Below are positions 25,947-35,606 of a stretch of DNA of 64,000 bases, piece after piece; the first letter of the stretch is position 1, and each line of letters begins with the position of its first letter. A program made the position numbers and the translations under genes. A model generated the notes under the pieces. It was not told the origin of the DNA. It saw nothing but the letters and a program-made list of their open reading frames with translations, and searched no databases. This DNA comes from Arthrobacter sp. FB24 (GTDB lineage Bacteria > Actinomycetota > Actinomycetes > Actinomycetales > Micrococcaceae). The DNA lies in contig NC_008541.1 in NCBI RefSeq assembly GCF_000196235.1, positions 2,976,001-3,040,000 on the forward strand. Direction: 5' to 3'.

Positions 25947-27371
25947 CTATTCCGCGGCGGCCCGCCGGCCGAGGTACGTTTCCAGAACGTCCCGGGAAGC
26001 CCGCGGTTTGAAGCCCGAGTTCTTGAGCTTGGTCAGATCCAGCACGCTGTTCAGCGGCCGGGGAGCGGCAGCCTTGCCCTTGAAGTATTCCTCAGTGCTC
26101 ACACCGGTGACGGCAGTCCTCGGCTGTCCAGAGAGCTCGTAGACATCAGCGGCGATGTCGGCCCACGACTGCGGTTCGCCGTCGTTGCTCAGGTTGTAGG
26201 TGCCGTAGTCCGCGCCGGAGTCCAGGAGGTGCTGGATGCCTGCCGCGATGTCTTCGGTGAAGCTGAGCCGGCCGATCTGGTCGTTGACCACGGACGGCTC
26301 GATGCCGCGGCCGGCGAGGGAAGCCATGGTCCGCACGAAGTTGTTGCCCTCACCGATGACCCAGCTGGTCCGCACGATGTAGTGGCGGGGAACCACGCTG
26401 ACGACGGCGTCGCCGGCGGCCTTGGTCTGCCCGTACACACCCAGCGGGGTGAAGGGTTCAGTTTCGTCGTGGCTCTCGCGGACACCGTCAAAGACATAGT
26501 CGGAGGAAACGTGCACCAGGGTGAGGCCATGTTCGACGGCGGTGCGGGCCAGCCTTGCGACCGCGGCAACGTTGACAGCCCAGGCTGCTGCCCGGCCTTC
26601 CGCGGTTTCCGCGGTGTCGACCGCGGTGTATGCGGCGGCATTGATGATTGTCGAGTAGTTCTTCCAGTTCCGCTCCGTGAAGGACGCTTCGCTGCCCAGA
26701 TCAAAGCCGGACCGGCCGGCGAACTCAACTGTTGCGTCGCCGTCGTACAGTTCCCGCAGCGCCTTGCCCAGCTGTCCGTCGGCACCTACTACCAGGATCT
26801 TCTTGGCCGGCATCGGCACAACGTCCGCGAGGCGGGGGTGCGCCTTGTCCTTGTCGGACAGTTCTGCTTCCTCCAGCGGCACCGGCCAGCTGATCGCCGC
26901 CGTCTCGTCCGCGAGGTTCAGGAACGTGTATTGGCCCTGGGCGTCCGCCGACCAGTGGTCGTTGACCAGGTAGGTGTAGGCCGTGTTGTCTTCCAGGGTC
27001 TGAAAGGCGTTGCCCACGCCGCGCGGAATGAAGATCGCCTGGCTGGGGTCCAGTTCAGCGGTGAAGACGGCCCCGAAGGACGGACCTTCGCGCAGGTCCA
27101 CCCAGGCACCGAAGATTTTACCGGTGGCCACCGAGATGAACTTGTCCCACGGTTCGGCGTGGATACCGCGGGTGGTGCCGGCCTTCTCGTTGAACGAAAT
27201 GTTGTTCTGCACCGGACGGAAGTCCGGCAGCCCCAGGGCCACCATCTTCTCCCGCTGCCAGTTTTCCTTGAACCAGCCACGGTTATCACCGTGGACCGGG
27301 AGGTCGTAGAGGACGACGCCGGGGATCGGCGTTTCGTGCGCGGTCAGCTTCTTGGAGAACTCGATCGACAT
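25947..27371 (-). CDS. rmlCD: Fused dTDP-4-dehydrorhamnose 3,5-epimerase / reductase (RmlC-RmlD)
   Basis: A 474-residue bifunctional enzyme for the last two steps of dTDP-L-rhamnose synthesis. Residues about 1-190 are the RmlC cupin (HGDNRGWFKENWQ, TTRGIHAEPWDKF with the active-site His, IPRGVGNAFQ). Residues about 200-474 are the RmlD short-chain dehydrogenase (VVGADGQLGKAL, SSDYVFDG, catalytic YGQTKAAGD). The fusion occurs in some Micrococcales; other organisms use two separate proteins. It follows rmlB by 3 nt in the same operon. Confidence 0.93.
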   Translation of the reverse strand: MSIEFSKKLTAHETPIPGVVLYDLPVHGDNRGWFKENWQREKMVALGLPDFRPVQNNISFNEKAGTTRGIHAEPWDKFISVATGKIFGAWVDLREGPSFGAVFTAELDPSQAIFIPRGVGNAFQTLEDNTAYTYLVNDHWSADAQGQYTFLNLADETAAISWPVPLEEAELSDKDKAHPRLADVVPMPAKKILVVGADGQLGKALRELYDGDATVEFAGRSGFDLGSEASFTERNWKNYSTIINAAAYTAVDTAETAEGRAAAWAVNVAAVARLARTAVEHGLTLVHVSSDYVFDGVRESHDETEPFTPLGVYGQTKAAGDAVVSVVPRHYIVRTSWVIGEGNNFVRTMASLAGRGIEPSVVNDQIGRLSFTEDIAAGIQHLLDSGADYGTYNLSNDGEPQSWADIAADVYELSGQPRTAVTGVSTEEYFKGKAAAPRPLNSVLDLTKLKNSGFKPRASRDVLETYLGRRAAAE

Positions 27372-27374
27372 CGT

Positions 27375-28373
<999 letters not shown>

Positions 28374-28424
28374 TCAGCCAGCTTACCGGCTGAGCCTTCC
28401 CGTTTCTCATCAGCAGCGCTTGTG

Positions 28425-29195
28425 TCAGGACAGGCGACGAACGCGGCGCCATGCCAGCCCGATGCAGCGGAGCAGCATGACGCGCGCACGAAGGATGACG
28501 GACAGTGAGCGCCAGCTCCTGGGCGTGGCGTTGTCGTCATGGATCCTGCGCAGCAATGTTGCCTCGTCCAGATGCCGCATGGAGCCTGCCAGATTCCCGC
28601 AGATCGCCAGCCACAGGTCGTGGGACTCGTTCAGGAAGCGGGGAACGGGGGTGAAGACGGGCAGCATGTCGCGCCGGAAAGCCATGCCGCAGCCGTAATA
28701 GGCCCGGTATCCCACGAGGATTCCAAGGATGTTTGCGGCGTGACGCCGGCTGTCCTTGGCCCGGAGCCGCGGGATGTTGGGACGGGGCCCGCCCCCGAGC
28801 ACATCGAAGTTGGAGGCCACGACCCTTGTTGCCTGCAAGGCATCGAGCATCAGCTCCAGCCTCCCCGGCACCCAGACGTCATCCTGGTCGGCGAGCAATA
28901 TGTATTGCCCCTTCGAGGCCAGGACCGCCTGTTCGAATGACCGGACGTACCCCTGGTTCACGGCCGCTTCAATCAGGCGGATCCGTCCGTCGTGGAAGCC
29001 CCTGATCTGTTCGACGGTGTCGTCAGGCGAGGCGTCGTCCACGATGACCAGCTCATCGTCCGGGCCGAGCTGGGCGAGGACGGACTCGAGTTGCTCCTTG
29101 ATGAAGCGCCCGCCGCGGTAGCTGGCAAGGCAGACGCTCGCCCTCGTGTCCCGGCCACTTACAGGGCCCGGGACGTCCGTAGGATCTGTTTTCAA
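28425..29195 (-). CDS. Glycosyltransferase family 2
   Basis: A 256-residue GT-A transferase with VCLASYRGGRFIKEQLESVL, the nucleotide-binding VIVDDASPDDT (about residue 51), the DxD-like LLADQDDVWVP (about 96) and NESHDLWLAICG (about 190). It resembles rhamnosyltransferases that use dTDP-rhamnose, which fits its position just upstream of rmlB. The basic C-terminus (AWRRVRRLS) may contact the membrane. The acceptor cannot be told. Confidence 0.85.
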   Translation of the reverse strand: MKTDPTDVPGPVSGRDTRASVCLASYRGGRFIKEQLESVLAQLGPDDELVIVDDASPDDTVEQIRGFHDGRIRLIEAAVNQGYVRSFEQAVLASKGQYILLADQDDVWVPGRLELMLDALQATRVVASNFDVLGGGPRPNIPRLRAKDSRRHAANILGILVGYRAYYGCGMAFRRDMLPVFTPVPRFLNESHDLWLAICGNLAGSMRHLDEATLLRRIHDDNATPRSWRSLSVILRARVMLLRCIGLAWRRVRRLS

Positions 29196-29331
29196 TCTGG
29201 TCCTTCCGCCTGCGCGAGATAGTTCCGGGGCTCGCCGGCTGACGTCCGGAGGGCCCGTCCCATCTTAGGGTGTACTGCTTGGGCCTCTCCCCCGCGGCGC
29301 CGCGCCGCCGACCCGAATCATGGAATTGATA

Positions 29332-29337
29332 TAGTTT
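29332..29337 (+). promoter_or_regulatory. -10 element of a leaderless promoter
   Basis: TAGTTT, 7 nt before the ATG of the next gene; TAGTTTGGA is identical to the element in front of hisN. The alternative hexamer TATAGT lies 2 nt upstream. No Shine-Dalgarno. The 149-nt gap holds divergent promoters and a GC-rich palindromic stretch (GGCGCCGCGCCGCC). Confidence 0.5.
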
Positions 29338-29344
29338 GGACACC

Positions 29345-30094
29345 ATGGAATCCACCCCCAATCCGCGCGTTCTGGTCATCATGCCTGCCTGGAATGAATC
29401 GGAAGCCGTCGGCAATACCGTGCGGGAAGTACTGAACACAGACTCCCGTTACGACGTCCTCGTCGTCAACGACGGGTCCACCGACAACACTGCAGCCGTT
29501 GCCGCCGAGGCTGGAGCCACGGTGCTCAATCTTCCTTTTAACCTCGGTGTGGGCGGGGCTATGCGCGCGGGCTTCAAGTACGCGCGCCGCTGCGGTTACC
29601 GGCAGGTGATCCAGGTGGATTCCGACGGCCAGCACGATCCACGAAGCATCGACGAAGTCCTTGCAGGGCTTGCCCATGCGGACATCTCTATCGGTGCGCG
29701 CTTCGCGGACCGCGGGGACTACAAAGTCACAGGCCCGCGGAAGTGGGCCATGCAGCTGCTGGCCAGGGTGATTTCGGGGCTTGCCAAAACGCGCCTCACG
29801 GACGTGACCAGCGGGTTCCGTGCAGCCAACGTGCGGGCCGTGGACCAATACCTTGACCACTACCCGGCCGAATACCTCGGTGACACCATCGATTCCCTTG
29901 TGGTGGCCATCCGCTCCGGGTGCACTGTGACGCAGGTGCCCGTGGAAATGCGTGCCCGCCAAGGCGGAAAACCCAGCCACAATCCGGCCAAGGCCGCCAT
30001 ATACCTCGGAAGATCGGTGTTTGCCCTGTTGTTCGCCCTGACCAGGAAGCGGTCCCACCTGGCCGTCCCGGCTCCGCAAGCAACGGGAGCCTAA
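29345..30094 (+). CDS. Glycosyltransferase family 2, DPM1-like
   Basis: A 249-residue soluble GT-A enzyme with VLVIMPAWNESEAVGNTV, VVNDGSTDNTA, the metal motif VDSDGQHDP (about residue 95) and TDVTSGFRAANVRAVD. This matches polyprenyl-phosphate sugar synthases of the dolichol-phosphate-mannose synthase type. They load a sugar onto a lipid carrier at the inner membrane face. A DUF2304 membrane protein follows 4 nt downstream, a pairing common in surface glycan loci. I start at ATG, the codon placed at leaderless distance from the -10 box. Confidence 0.87.
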   Translation: MESTPNPRVLVIMPAWNESEAVGNTVREVLNTDSRYDVLVVNDGSTDNTAAVAAEAGATVLNLPFNLGVGGAMRAGFKYARRCGYRQVIQVDSDGQHDPRSIDEVLAGLAHADISIGARFADRGDYKVTGPRKWAMQLLARVISGLAKTRLTDVTSGFRAANVRAVDQYLDHYPAEYLGDTIDSLVVAIRSGCTVTQVPVEMRARQGGKPSHNPAKAAIYLGRSVFALLFALTRKRSHLAVPAPQATGA

Positions 30095-30098
30095 GAGT

Positions 30099-30542
30099 AT
30101 GGGAAACATTGCCGCGTTCCTGCTTGCCCTGGCCATTGTTGGCCTGGTTATCGAGATGCTCCGCCGGAAGAAACTCCGGGAGAAGTACGCTGTCCTCTGG
30201 CTGATTGTTGGCGTTGCCACGCTCATATTGGCGGCCTTCCCCCGGCTGCTGAATATCGTGGCGGAGTACGTCGGCGTGCAGCTTCCTTCCAACCTGCTCT
30301 TCGCGATGAGCATCCTTATGCTGCTTGGCGTCTGCCTCCATCTATCGTGGGAAATCTCCGTGGTTGAAGACGAGACGCGTACCCTCGCGGAGGAAGTGGC
30401 GATTCTGCGGGTTCAGGTGGAGGCCCTCAGCACTGCGGGCAGCACCGATTCACCGCTACCGCCCGACTCGCTGGCAACAACGCCAGATACCGCCGGCCCG
30501 CACGCTGCGAAGCCAGATACACAACCCAAAGGTTCGGATTAA
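30099..30542 (+). CDS. DUF2304 membrane protein
   Basis: A 147-residue protein with three hydrophobic segments (about 3-18, 32-50 and 67-85), the basic RRKKLREKYAVLWL between the first two, and an acidic coiled tail (VEDETRTLAEEVAILRVQVE) ending in a Pro/Thr/Ser-rich stretch. DUF2304 proteins commonly accompany DPM1-like glycosyltransferases and may anchor or activate them. It sits between two glycosyltransferase genes with minimal spacing. Confidence 0.85.
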   Translation: MGNIAAFLLALAIVGLVIEMLRRKKLREKYAVLWLIVGVATLILAAFPRLLNIVAEYVGVQLPSNLLFAMSILMLLGVCLHLSWEISVVEDETRTLAEEVAILRVQVEALSTAGSTDSPLPPDSLATTPDTAGPHAAKPDTQPKGSD

Positions 30543-30543
30543 T

Positions 30544-31431
30544 ATGCCGCTGGACATTTTCATCCCCTACTGGGGCGATCCCGAATACATGAAGGAAACG
30601 GTCAACAGTGTCCTGTCCCAGGACAGCGATGACTGGCTCCTCACCGTCGTGGACGATGCCTACCCCGGCCACGAAATCAGGGACTTCATGTCCGGAATCA
30701 GCGATCCTCGCGTCAAGTACATCCGCAAGGAGCAGAACGCCGGGATCACCGAAAACTACCGGACCTGCGTGGCCATGGCCACGCAGGAAGTCCTAGTGAT
30801 CCTCGGCTGCGATGACGTCCTGCTGCCGAATTACGTCTCCACTATCCTTGAGGCCCACAAGCGGTATCCCGATGCTGCCCTGATCCAGCCCGGCGTCCAG
30901 GTCATCGACGAGGCCGGCCAGGTGGTGGTCACCCTCGTGGACACCGTGAAGCAGAAGCTGATCAAGCCCCGCGGCGGCGGGCGCCAACTGCTCTCCGGCG
31001 AGGCCATTGCGTCCAACCTGATGCACGGTGACTGGCTCTACTGGCCGTCACTGGCCTTTCGGACGGACAAGATCCGCCAGGTGGACTTCCGGGACGGCTT
31101 CCCCATCATCCAGGATCTCGCCCTGATCATGGACATGATCTACAACGGTGACCAGCTCCTGATCGAGCCCACCGTCTGCTTCCAGTACCGCCGGCACTCC
31201 AACAGCGCCTCGTCCACCAAACTGGTGGACGGCTCGCGGTTCGCCGGCGAGCGGGAGTATTTCGCCGTTGCCGCCTCGCAGGCAGAGGAACTGGGATGGA
31301 ACCGGGCCGCCCGGTCCGCACGGCTGAGGTTCACGTCGCGTGCGCACGCGGCGTCCCTGCTGCCCAAAGCAGTGCTCAGCAAAAACTCCCCCGCCGTCAA
31401 GGCCCTGGTCCGCCACACCTTCGGCAAGTAA
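30544..31431 (+). CDS. Glycosyltransferase family 2
   Basis: A 295-residue GT-A transferase. IFIPYWGDPEYMKETVNSVL opens the fold, VVDDAYPG binds the nucleotide, and VILGCDDVLLP (about residue 84) is the DxD-type motif. The start is the ATG two bases after the DUF2304 stop, where the fold begins; the frame remains open upstream but that part overlaps DUF2304. The C-terminal region resembles GTs acting on exopolysaccharides; the donor sugar is unknown. Confidence 0.85.
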   Translation: MPLDIFIPYWGDPEYMKETVNSVLSQDSDDWLLTVVDDAYPGHEIRDFMSGISDPRVKYIRKEQNAGITENYRTCVAMATQEVLVILGCDDVLLPNYVSTILEAHKRYPDAALIQPGVQVIDEAGQVVVTLVDTVKQKLIKPRGGGRQLLSGEAIASNLMHGDWLYWPSLAFRTDKIRQVDFRDGFPIIQDLALIMDMIYNGDQLLIEPTVCFQYRRHSNSASSTKLVDGSRFAGEREYFAVAASQAEELGWNRAARSARLRFTSRAHAASLLPKAVLSKNSPAVKALVRHTFGK

Positions 31432-31457
31432 ACGCCGTTCGCTACGAAAGGTCCCAA

Positions 31458-32552
31458 GTGACTTCCTCTTCATCTTCCACCCGTCCCGGAGGTACCGTCC
31501 TGGTCACGGGCGGCGCCGGGTTCATCGGCTGTGCGATCTCCGATGCCCTGGTCAATGAGTTCGACCGCGTGGTCGTCGTCGACAATCTCCACCCGCAGAT
31601 TCATGCCACGGGCCAGCGGCCCGAGCAGCTTAACGCGGCAGCGGAACTGGTGGTTGCGGATGTGACGGAAGCGAAGACCTGGGACACCGTCCTCCAGGAC
31701 GTAACTCCCGACGTCGTTATCCACCTGGCGGCGGAAACCGGCACCGGCCAGTCTCTGGAGGAGTCCACCCGGCACGCGCACGTCAATGTCGTCGGCACCT
31801 CCCAGCTCCTCGACGGCCTCAACCGCCACGGCAAGCTGCCCCGACGGATCGTCTTGTCCTCCAGCCGTGCCGTGTATGGCGAAGGCGCCTGGAAGGATGC
31901 TCACGGCCGGGTCTTTTACCCCGGTCAGCGGACAAGCGAAACCCTCGACAAGGCACAGTGGGATTTCCCGGATGCCTCGCCCGTCGCGATGAAGGCGTCG
32001 GAGACGTTCCCGGCGCCCGTGAGCGTCTACGGTGCCACGAAGCTCGCCCAGGAAAATGTCCTCCAGGCATGGGCGAAGTCCTACGGCGTGGAGACCGTGA
32101 TCCTCCGCCTGCAGAATGTCTATGGTCCGGGCCAGTCCCTGATCAACCCGTACACCGGCATCATGAGCCTCTTTTGCCGGATGGCCATGGGCGGCAAGTC
32201 GATACCCCTTTATGAGGACGGCGAAGTTCGCCGCGACTTCATCCTGATCGACGATGTCGCGTCGGCCATTGTTGCCGGGGCGGTCTCCACCACCGTCCAG
32301 GCCGAACCGATGGACATCGGATCTGGCGAGTTCCAGACCATCGGCACCGCTGCAAAGCTGATCGCCGAACACTACAAAGCTCCTGCGTCGCACGTCACCG
32401 GCCAGTACAGGCAGGGCGACGTTCGTCATGCCTGGGCTGACATCACGGCCGCCGAGAAGGTGCTGGGATGGACCCCGAAGTACAACCTTGCCCAGGGAAT
32501 CGAACGACTGGCCACGTGGATTGACGCGCAGCCGGATGTCAAGCCTGCCTGA
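31458..32552 (+). CDS. NAD-dependent sugar epimerase/dehydratase
   Basis: A 364-residue extended short-chain dehydrogenase with [18 protein letters not shown] (NAD-binding), HLAAETGTGQSL, LSSSRAVYGEG and the catalytic YGATKLAQEN. It acts on a nucleotide sugar (epimerase, dehydratase or reductase of the GalE/WbnF group); which one cannot be decided. GTG start with GAAAGG 7 nt upstream. It lies between two glycosyltransferases and probably supplies their donor. Confidence 0.85.
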   Translation: MTSSSSSTRPGGTVLVTGGAGFIGCAISDALVNEFDRVVVVDNLHPQIHATGQRPEQLNAAAELVVADVTEAKTWDTVLQDVTPDVVIHLAAETGTGQSLEESTRHAHVNVVGTSQLLDGLNRHGKLPRRIVLSSSRAVYGEGAWKDAHGRVFYPGQRTSETLDKAQWDFPDASPVAMKASETFPAPVSVYGATKLAQENVLQAWAKSYGVETVILRLQNVYGPGQSLINPYTGIMSLFCRMAMGGKSIPLYEDGEVRRDFILIDDVASAIVAGAVSTTVQAEPMDIGSGEFQTIGTAAKLIAEHYKAPASHVTGQYRQGDVRHAWADITAAEKVLGWTPKYNLAQGIERLATWIDAQPDVKPA

Positions 32553-32564
32553 TCCGGCAAGCGA

Positions 32565-33464
32565 ATGACGTCCAACGCGACCACTGCGGTCGTCAGCCTG
32601 TTCAACGCCGACGAGCACGTCCTGTCCAACGCGGCGGCGCTGCTTGCCCAGGTCGGGCACGTGGTGGTTGTTGACGACGGTAGTTCCCGGGACCCTGCGC
32701 CGGTCCTTCGCCAGCTCCAGGACCTGGGTTGCACGGTCGAGCGGCTCGCGGAAAACTCTGGCATCGCTTCAGCGCTAAACGCCGGCATTGCCGTAGCACT
32801 GTCCTCTGGGAACCGGCCGGCTTTTATCCTCACCATGGATCAGGACAGCCTGCTCGAGGGCGGCTACGTTAGCGCCCTTGAGGAGGCCGCACGTGCCGCT
32901 GAACAGGCAGGAGTCAGGGTCGGCATGGTCGCTCCCGCCTCCATCCGGGGGCTTCCGACCCGGCGCGCCGGCATCGTGAACGGCGTGCAGCTGGGGGGCG
33001 AGCCGATCCAATCGGGACTGCTCCTGCCGGTTCCTGTCATCGAAGAACTGGGTCCGTTCCAAAGCGATCTGTTCATCGACGGCGTTGACACCGAATATTT
33101 CCTGCGGACCCAGGCGGCCGGGTTTAAGACCGTGATCGCCCCTCAGGCGGCTCTTGGCCACTCGCTGGGAACAATGACGCAGGCCCGCATCTTCGGTACG
33201 GACCTTGCCCTGCGGGGCCGGCCGATCAAGGTACGGACCGCAGCCTCGTGGCGCTACTATTACCTGTTCAGGAACCGCATCCTGCTGGCCGCAAAATACG
33301 GGCGCCAACACCCGTGGTGGGCCGTCAAAGGCTTCCTGGCAGACTACCGGCACCTGGCGATCGTGACGTTGCTGGCGCCGCGCCGTTTAGAACGACTGTC
33401 CTCCGCCGTTGCCGGGGTTGTCGACGGACTGGCGGGGCGCGCCGGCAGGCGCAGCGTCAGCTAA
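32565..33464 (+). CDS. Rhamnosyltransferase-like glycosyltransferase family 2
   Basis: A 299-residue GT-A protein: VVVDDGSSRDPAPVL, ENSGIASALNAGI, LTMDQDSLLEGG (DxD, about residue 88) and FIDGVDTEYFLRTQAAGF. The combination NSGIASALN...MDQDS...F.D.VD.E resembles the rhamnosyltransferase group (TIGR01556-like, as I recall). It probably uses the dTDP-rhamnose made by the rml genes. It begins 12 nt after the epimerase stop. Confidence 0.87.
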   Translation: MTSNATTAVVSLFNADEHVLSNAAALLAQVGHVVVVDDGSSRDPAPVLRQLQDLGCTVERLAENSGIASALNAGIAVALSSGNRPAFILTMDQDSLLEGGYVSALEEAARAAEQAGVRVGMVAPASIRGLPTRRAGIVNGVQLGGEPIQSGLLLPVPVIEELGPFQSDLFIDGVDTEYFLRTQAAGFKTVIAPQAALGHSLGTMTQARIFGTDLALRGRPIKVRTAASWRYYYLFRNRILLAAKYGRQHPWWAVKGFLADYRHLAIVTLLAPRRLERLSSAVAGVVDGLAGRAGRRSVS

Positions 33465-33498
33465 GTTCACCGATACTGGTGAACGCGGAATAACTACG

Positions 33499-35544
33499 AT
33501 GGGGGGGTCCGTGAGGCCAGCTTTGAAGCAGGACCCTTCGCCTCTACGCCGGGCCGCACGGGAGTACGAGCGGAGCGCTCACCAGAAGCGGCGAACGATG
33601 ATTCGGTCACTCCGTGGACCGGCCGCTTTTGCGGCAGCGTCCCTGTTGATTATTGTTCTCCGCCTGAACGGCCTGCTGGACGGCACCCTGGGCCTGTTAT
33701 TCGCAGCCGTGCTCTTGCTTCTCCTTCCTACCGCGAAGCCCCTCTCCCTGCGACTGCTCTTGAATGGCCTGCTGGCGACGGGCTTCGCGCCGTTGACGTG
33801 GTGGGTCCCGCAGCGCATCCTGGGAACCGACCACGGCACTCTCCTGATGGCGTTGTCCGCCGGATTTCTTTCATGGTGGGTCCTTTCGTCTAGGCCGGTG
33901 CTGCCGAGACTCCGTCGCCTGATGCCGAGGGTGAAGTGGATCGATGCCGTCCCGTTCCTGGCCGGAGGGCTTGCCGCCAGTTCACTCGGGACCATGCTGT
34001 CGGTCAGGTTGCCCCAGGATGCCTTGTCGATCATGACATCCAAATGGGATTACCAATCGCACTTCAACATTTATTTCATGATCCGCAGCCACGGCGGTGT
34101 CATACCGACGACTCCCCCTCCTCATTCCGGGGGAGCATGGGGGTTCGCAGAGTATCCGCAGGGCTTCCATGCCCTGCTTGCAACGCTCGCGGACCTTAGC
34201 CGGCCGGATGGCAGCTCGCTGGACGCCGAGTTGGTTTCCTTCGTGAATCTCCAGGCCGCTGTCTGCGCCGCGACGGTTGTGCTGGTTATGGCCGGCCTAT
34301 GTGCCCTGCCCGGGGTCCGGCGGCGGCCGGCGGCGATGGTTCCGGTCATCGCCGTGGCTGCAAGCGCATGGATCTACGGTCCGGGTTCGCTGCCCATCTA
34401 TGACGGCTTCGCCAACTTTTACTTTGCCTGCGGTCTGGCCACTGCCACGGTGCTGGCGCTACTGAACTTCACGCGCAGGATCCCGCTCTGGGGACTGGCT
34501 GCCGTTGGCGCAGGTCTCGTCGGCGTGGCCAATAACTGGGTGTTGCTGATCAGTCTGGTTGCAGCGGTCTGCGTGGGCACGTTCTGGCGTGTAATTCGAC
34601 GGCCTGGGACTTATGACGGGGTCTGGTGGCGGCGGGCAATCGCCGTGGTGGCATTCACGGCCGCCGGAGTGCTGCTGCCGATAATCCAGCTGTCCCCGCT
34701 GGTACAGCAGAGCCAGCAGATACTCGGCCTCACCGGAGGAATCGATCTTCCCGACTTCGGGATTGCCATCGCTGTCATCACTCTCGCCATAGCCCTCGGC
34801 TTCGCCAACGCCGCGATGCCGGCGGAGAACCCCTCGCTCGGAGCCGAACGGCGTGGAAGTGCAATGGCATCATTCGGGCTCGTCATTCCCGTCGGCCTCT
34901 GTCTCTGGCTCGCCATCTCGCAAAGTGCGAGGGGCGGCTCAGTGTCCTACTACTTCTACAAGTACTTGATTGCCGTGCTGCTTTTTGCATGGCCTGTGGC
35001 GGTGGCTGCAGTGGCTTCCGTCCTGCCACTACCCGTTCCCGGGCCCACCGCGGGAACGGGTAGGGCCCTGACGGCAGCCTTGGGCGTTCTTGCTCTGGCG
35101 GCAACCCAGGTCTTTGGTTTCTCGGCGACGGTCCTGGCCGATGCCGGACTTCCGCCAACGGCGCGGGCGGTAACCGAAATGGAAAAACAGGCAGCACGGC
35201 TGCAAGCAACGCCGGAATACGTTGCCCGGCTCCTGACCAGTGCACGCCAGCCACAACCGGAAGAAACCATCTACGTCGTGGCCCAGGGCACGATGGACAG
35301 GGTACTTGCGGCCCGGTGGCACTGGACCTTGCGTGGAAACTCCACGTCAAAGACGACGGCATTGAGCCCGGCGATCGGCGAAATCTACAAGGACTACAGC
35401 CGCGCCCCGGACATCATTGCCCGACTCCTCGCGGAGGATCCAACAGTCTCAGTGATCGTGGATCCCGAGCTCTACGACACTGTCCGGCAACACCTGATCC
35501 TGAAGGGCCTCGAAGGGCGGCTGATACGGCTGGCCGGTTTCTAG
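33499..35544 (+). CDS. Large polytopic membrane protein, DUF6541-like
   Basis: A 681-residue protein with about 13 membrane helices and a soluble C-terminal part (from about residue 560). A conserved-looking loop after the fourth or fifth helix (WDYQSHFNIYFMIRSHGG, then EYPQGFHALLATLADL) has the same layout as the loop of the 38815 gene (TFDNVFHLNAIRYI...YPAAWHGLASLLVQL). Both look like GT-C-type lipid-linked sugar transferases or polymerases. The ATG at 33499 is chosen because it clears the preceding gene; a start at 33598, nearer the first helix, is possible. Function inferred only from topology and neighbours. Confidence 0.7.
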   Translation: MGGSVRPALKQDPSPLRRAAREYERSAHQKRRTMIRSLRGPAAFAAASLLIIVLRLNGLLDGTLGLLFAAVLLLLLPTAKPLSLRLLLNGLLATGFAPLTWWVPQRILGTDHGTLLMALSAGFLSWWVLSSRPVLPRLRRLMPRVKWIDAVPFLAGGLAASSLGTMLSVRLPQDALSIMTSKWDYQSHFNIYFMIRSHGGVIPTTPPPHSGGAWGFAEYPQGFHALLATLADLSRPDGSSLDAELVSFVNLQAAVCAATVVLVMAGLCALPGVRRRPAAMVPVIAVAASAWIYGPGSLPIYDGFANFYFACGLATATVLALLNFTRRIPLWGLAAVGAGLVGVANNWVLLISLVAAVCVGTFWRVIRRPGTYDGVWWRRAIAVVAFTAAGVLLPIIQLSPLVQQSQQILGLTGGIDLPDFGIAIAVITLAIALGFANAAMPAENPSLGAERRGSAMASFGLVIPVGLCLWLAISQSARGGSVSYYFYKYLIAVLLFAWPVAVAAVASVLPLPVPGPTAGTGRALTAALGVLALAATQVFGFSATVLADAGLPPTARAVTEMEKQAARLQATPEYVARLLTSARQPQPEETIYVVAQGTMDRVLAARWHWTLRGNSTSKTTALSPAIGEIYKDYSRAPDIIARLLAEDPTVSVIVDPELYDTVRQHLILKGLEGRLIRLAGF

Positions 35545-35606
35545 CGGAATGACGATTCCGAGGAACCTCGCCCGCCAAGGAAACCTCCGAGAACGGCCGG
35601 TACAGA

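Noticed and set aside
33409..33498. Longer N-terminus of the first DUF6541-like protein
   Set aside because: It overlaps the end of the preceding glycosyltransferase and encodes no membrane or signal-like sequence.
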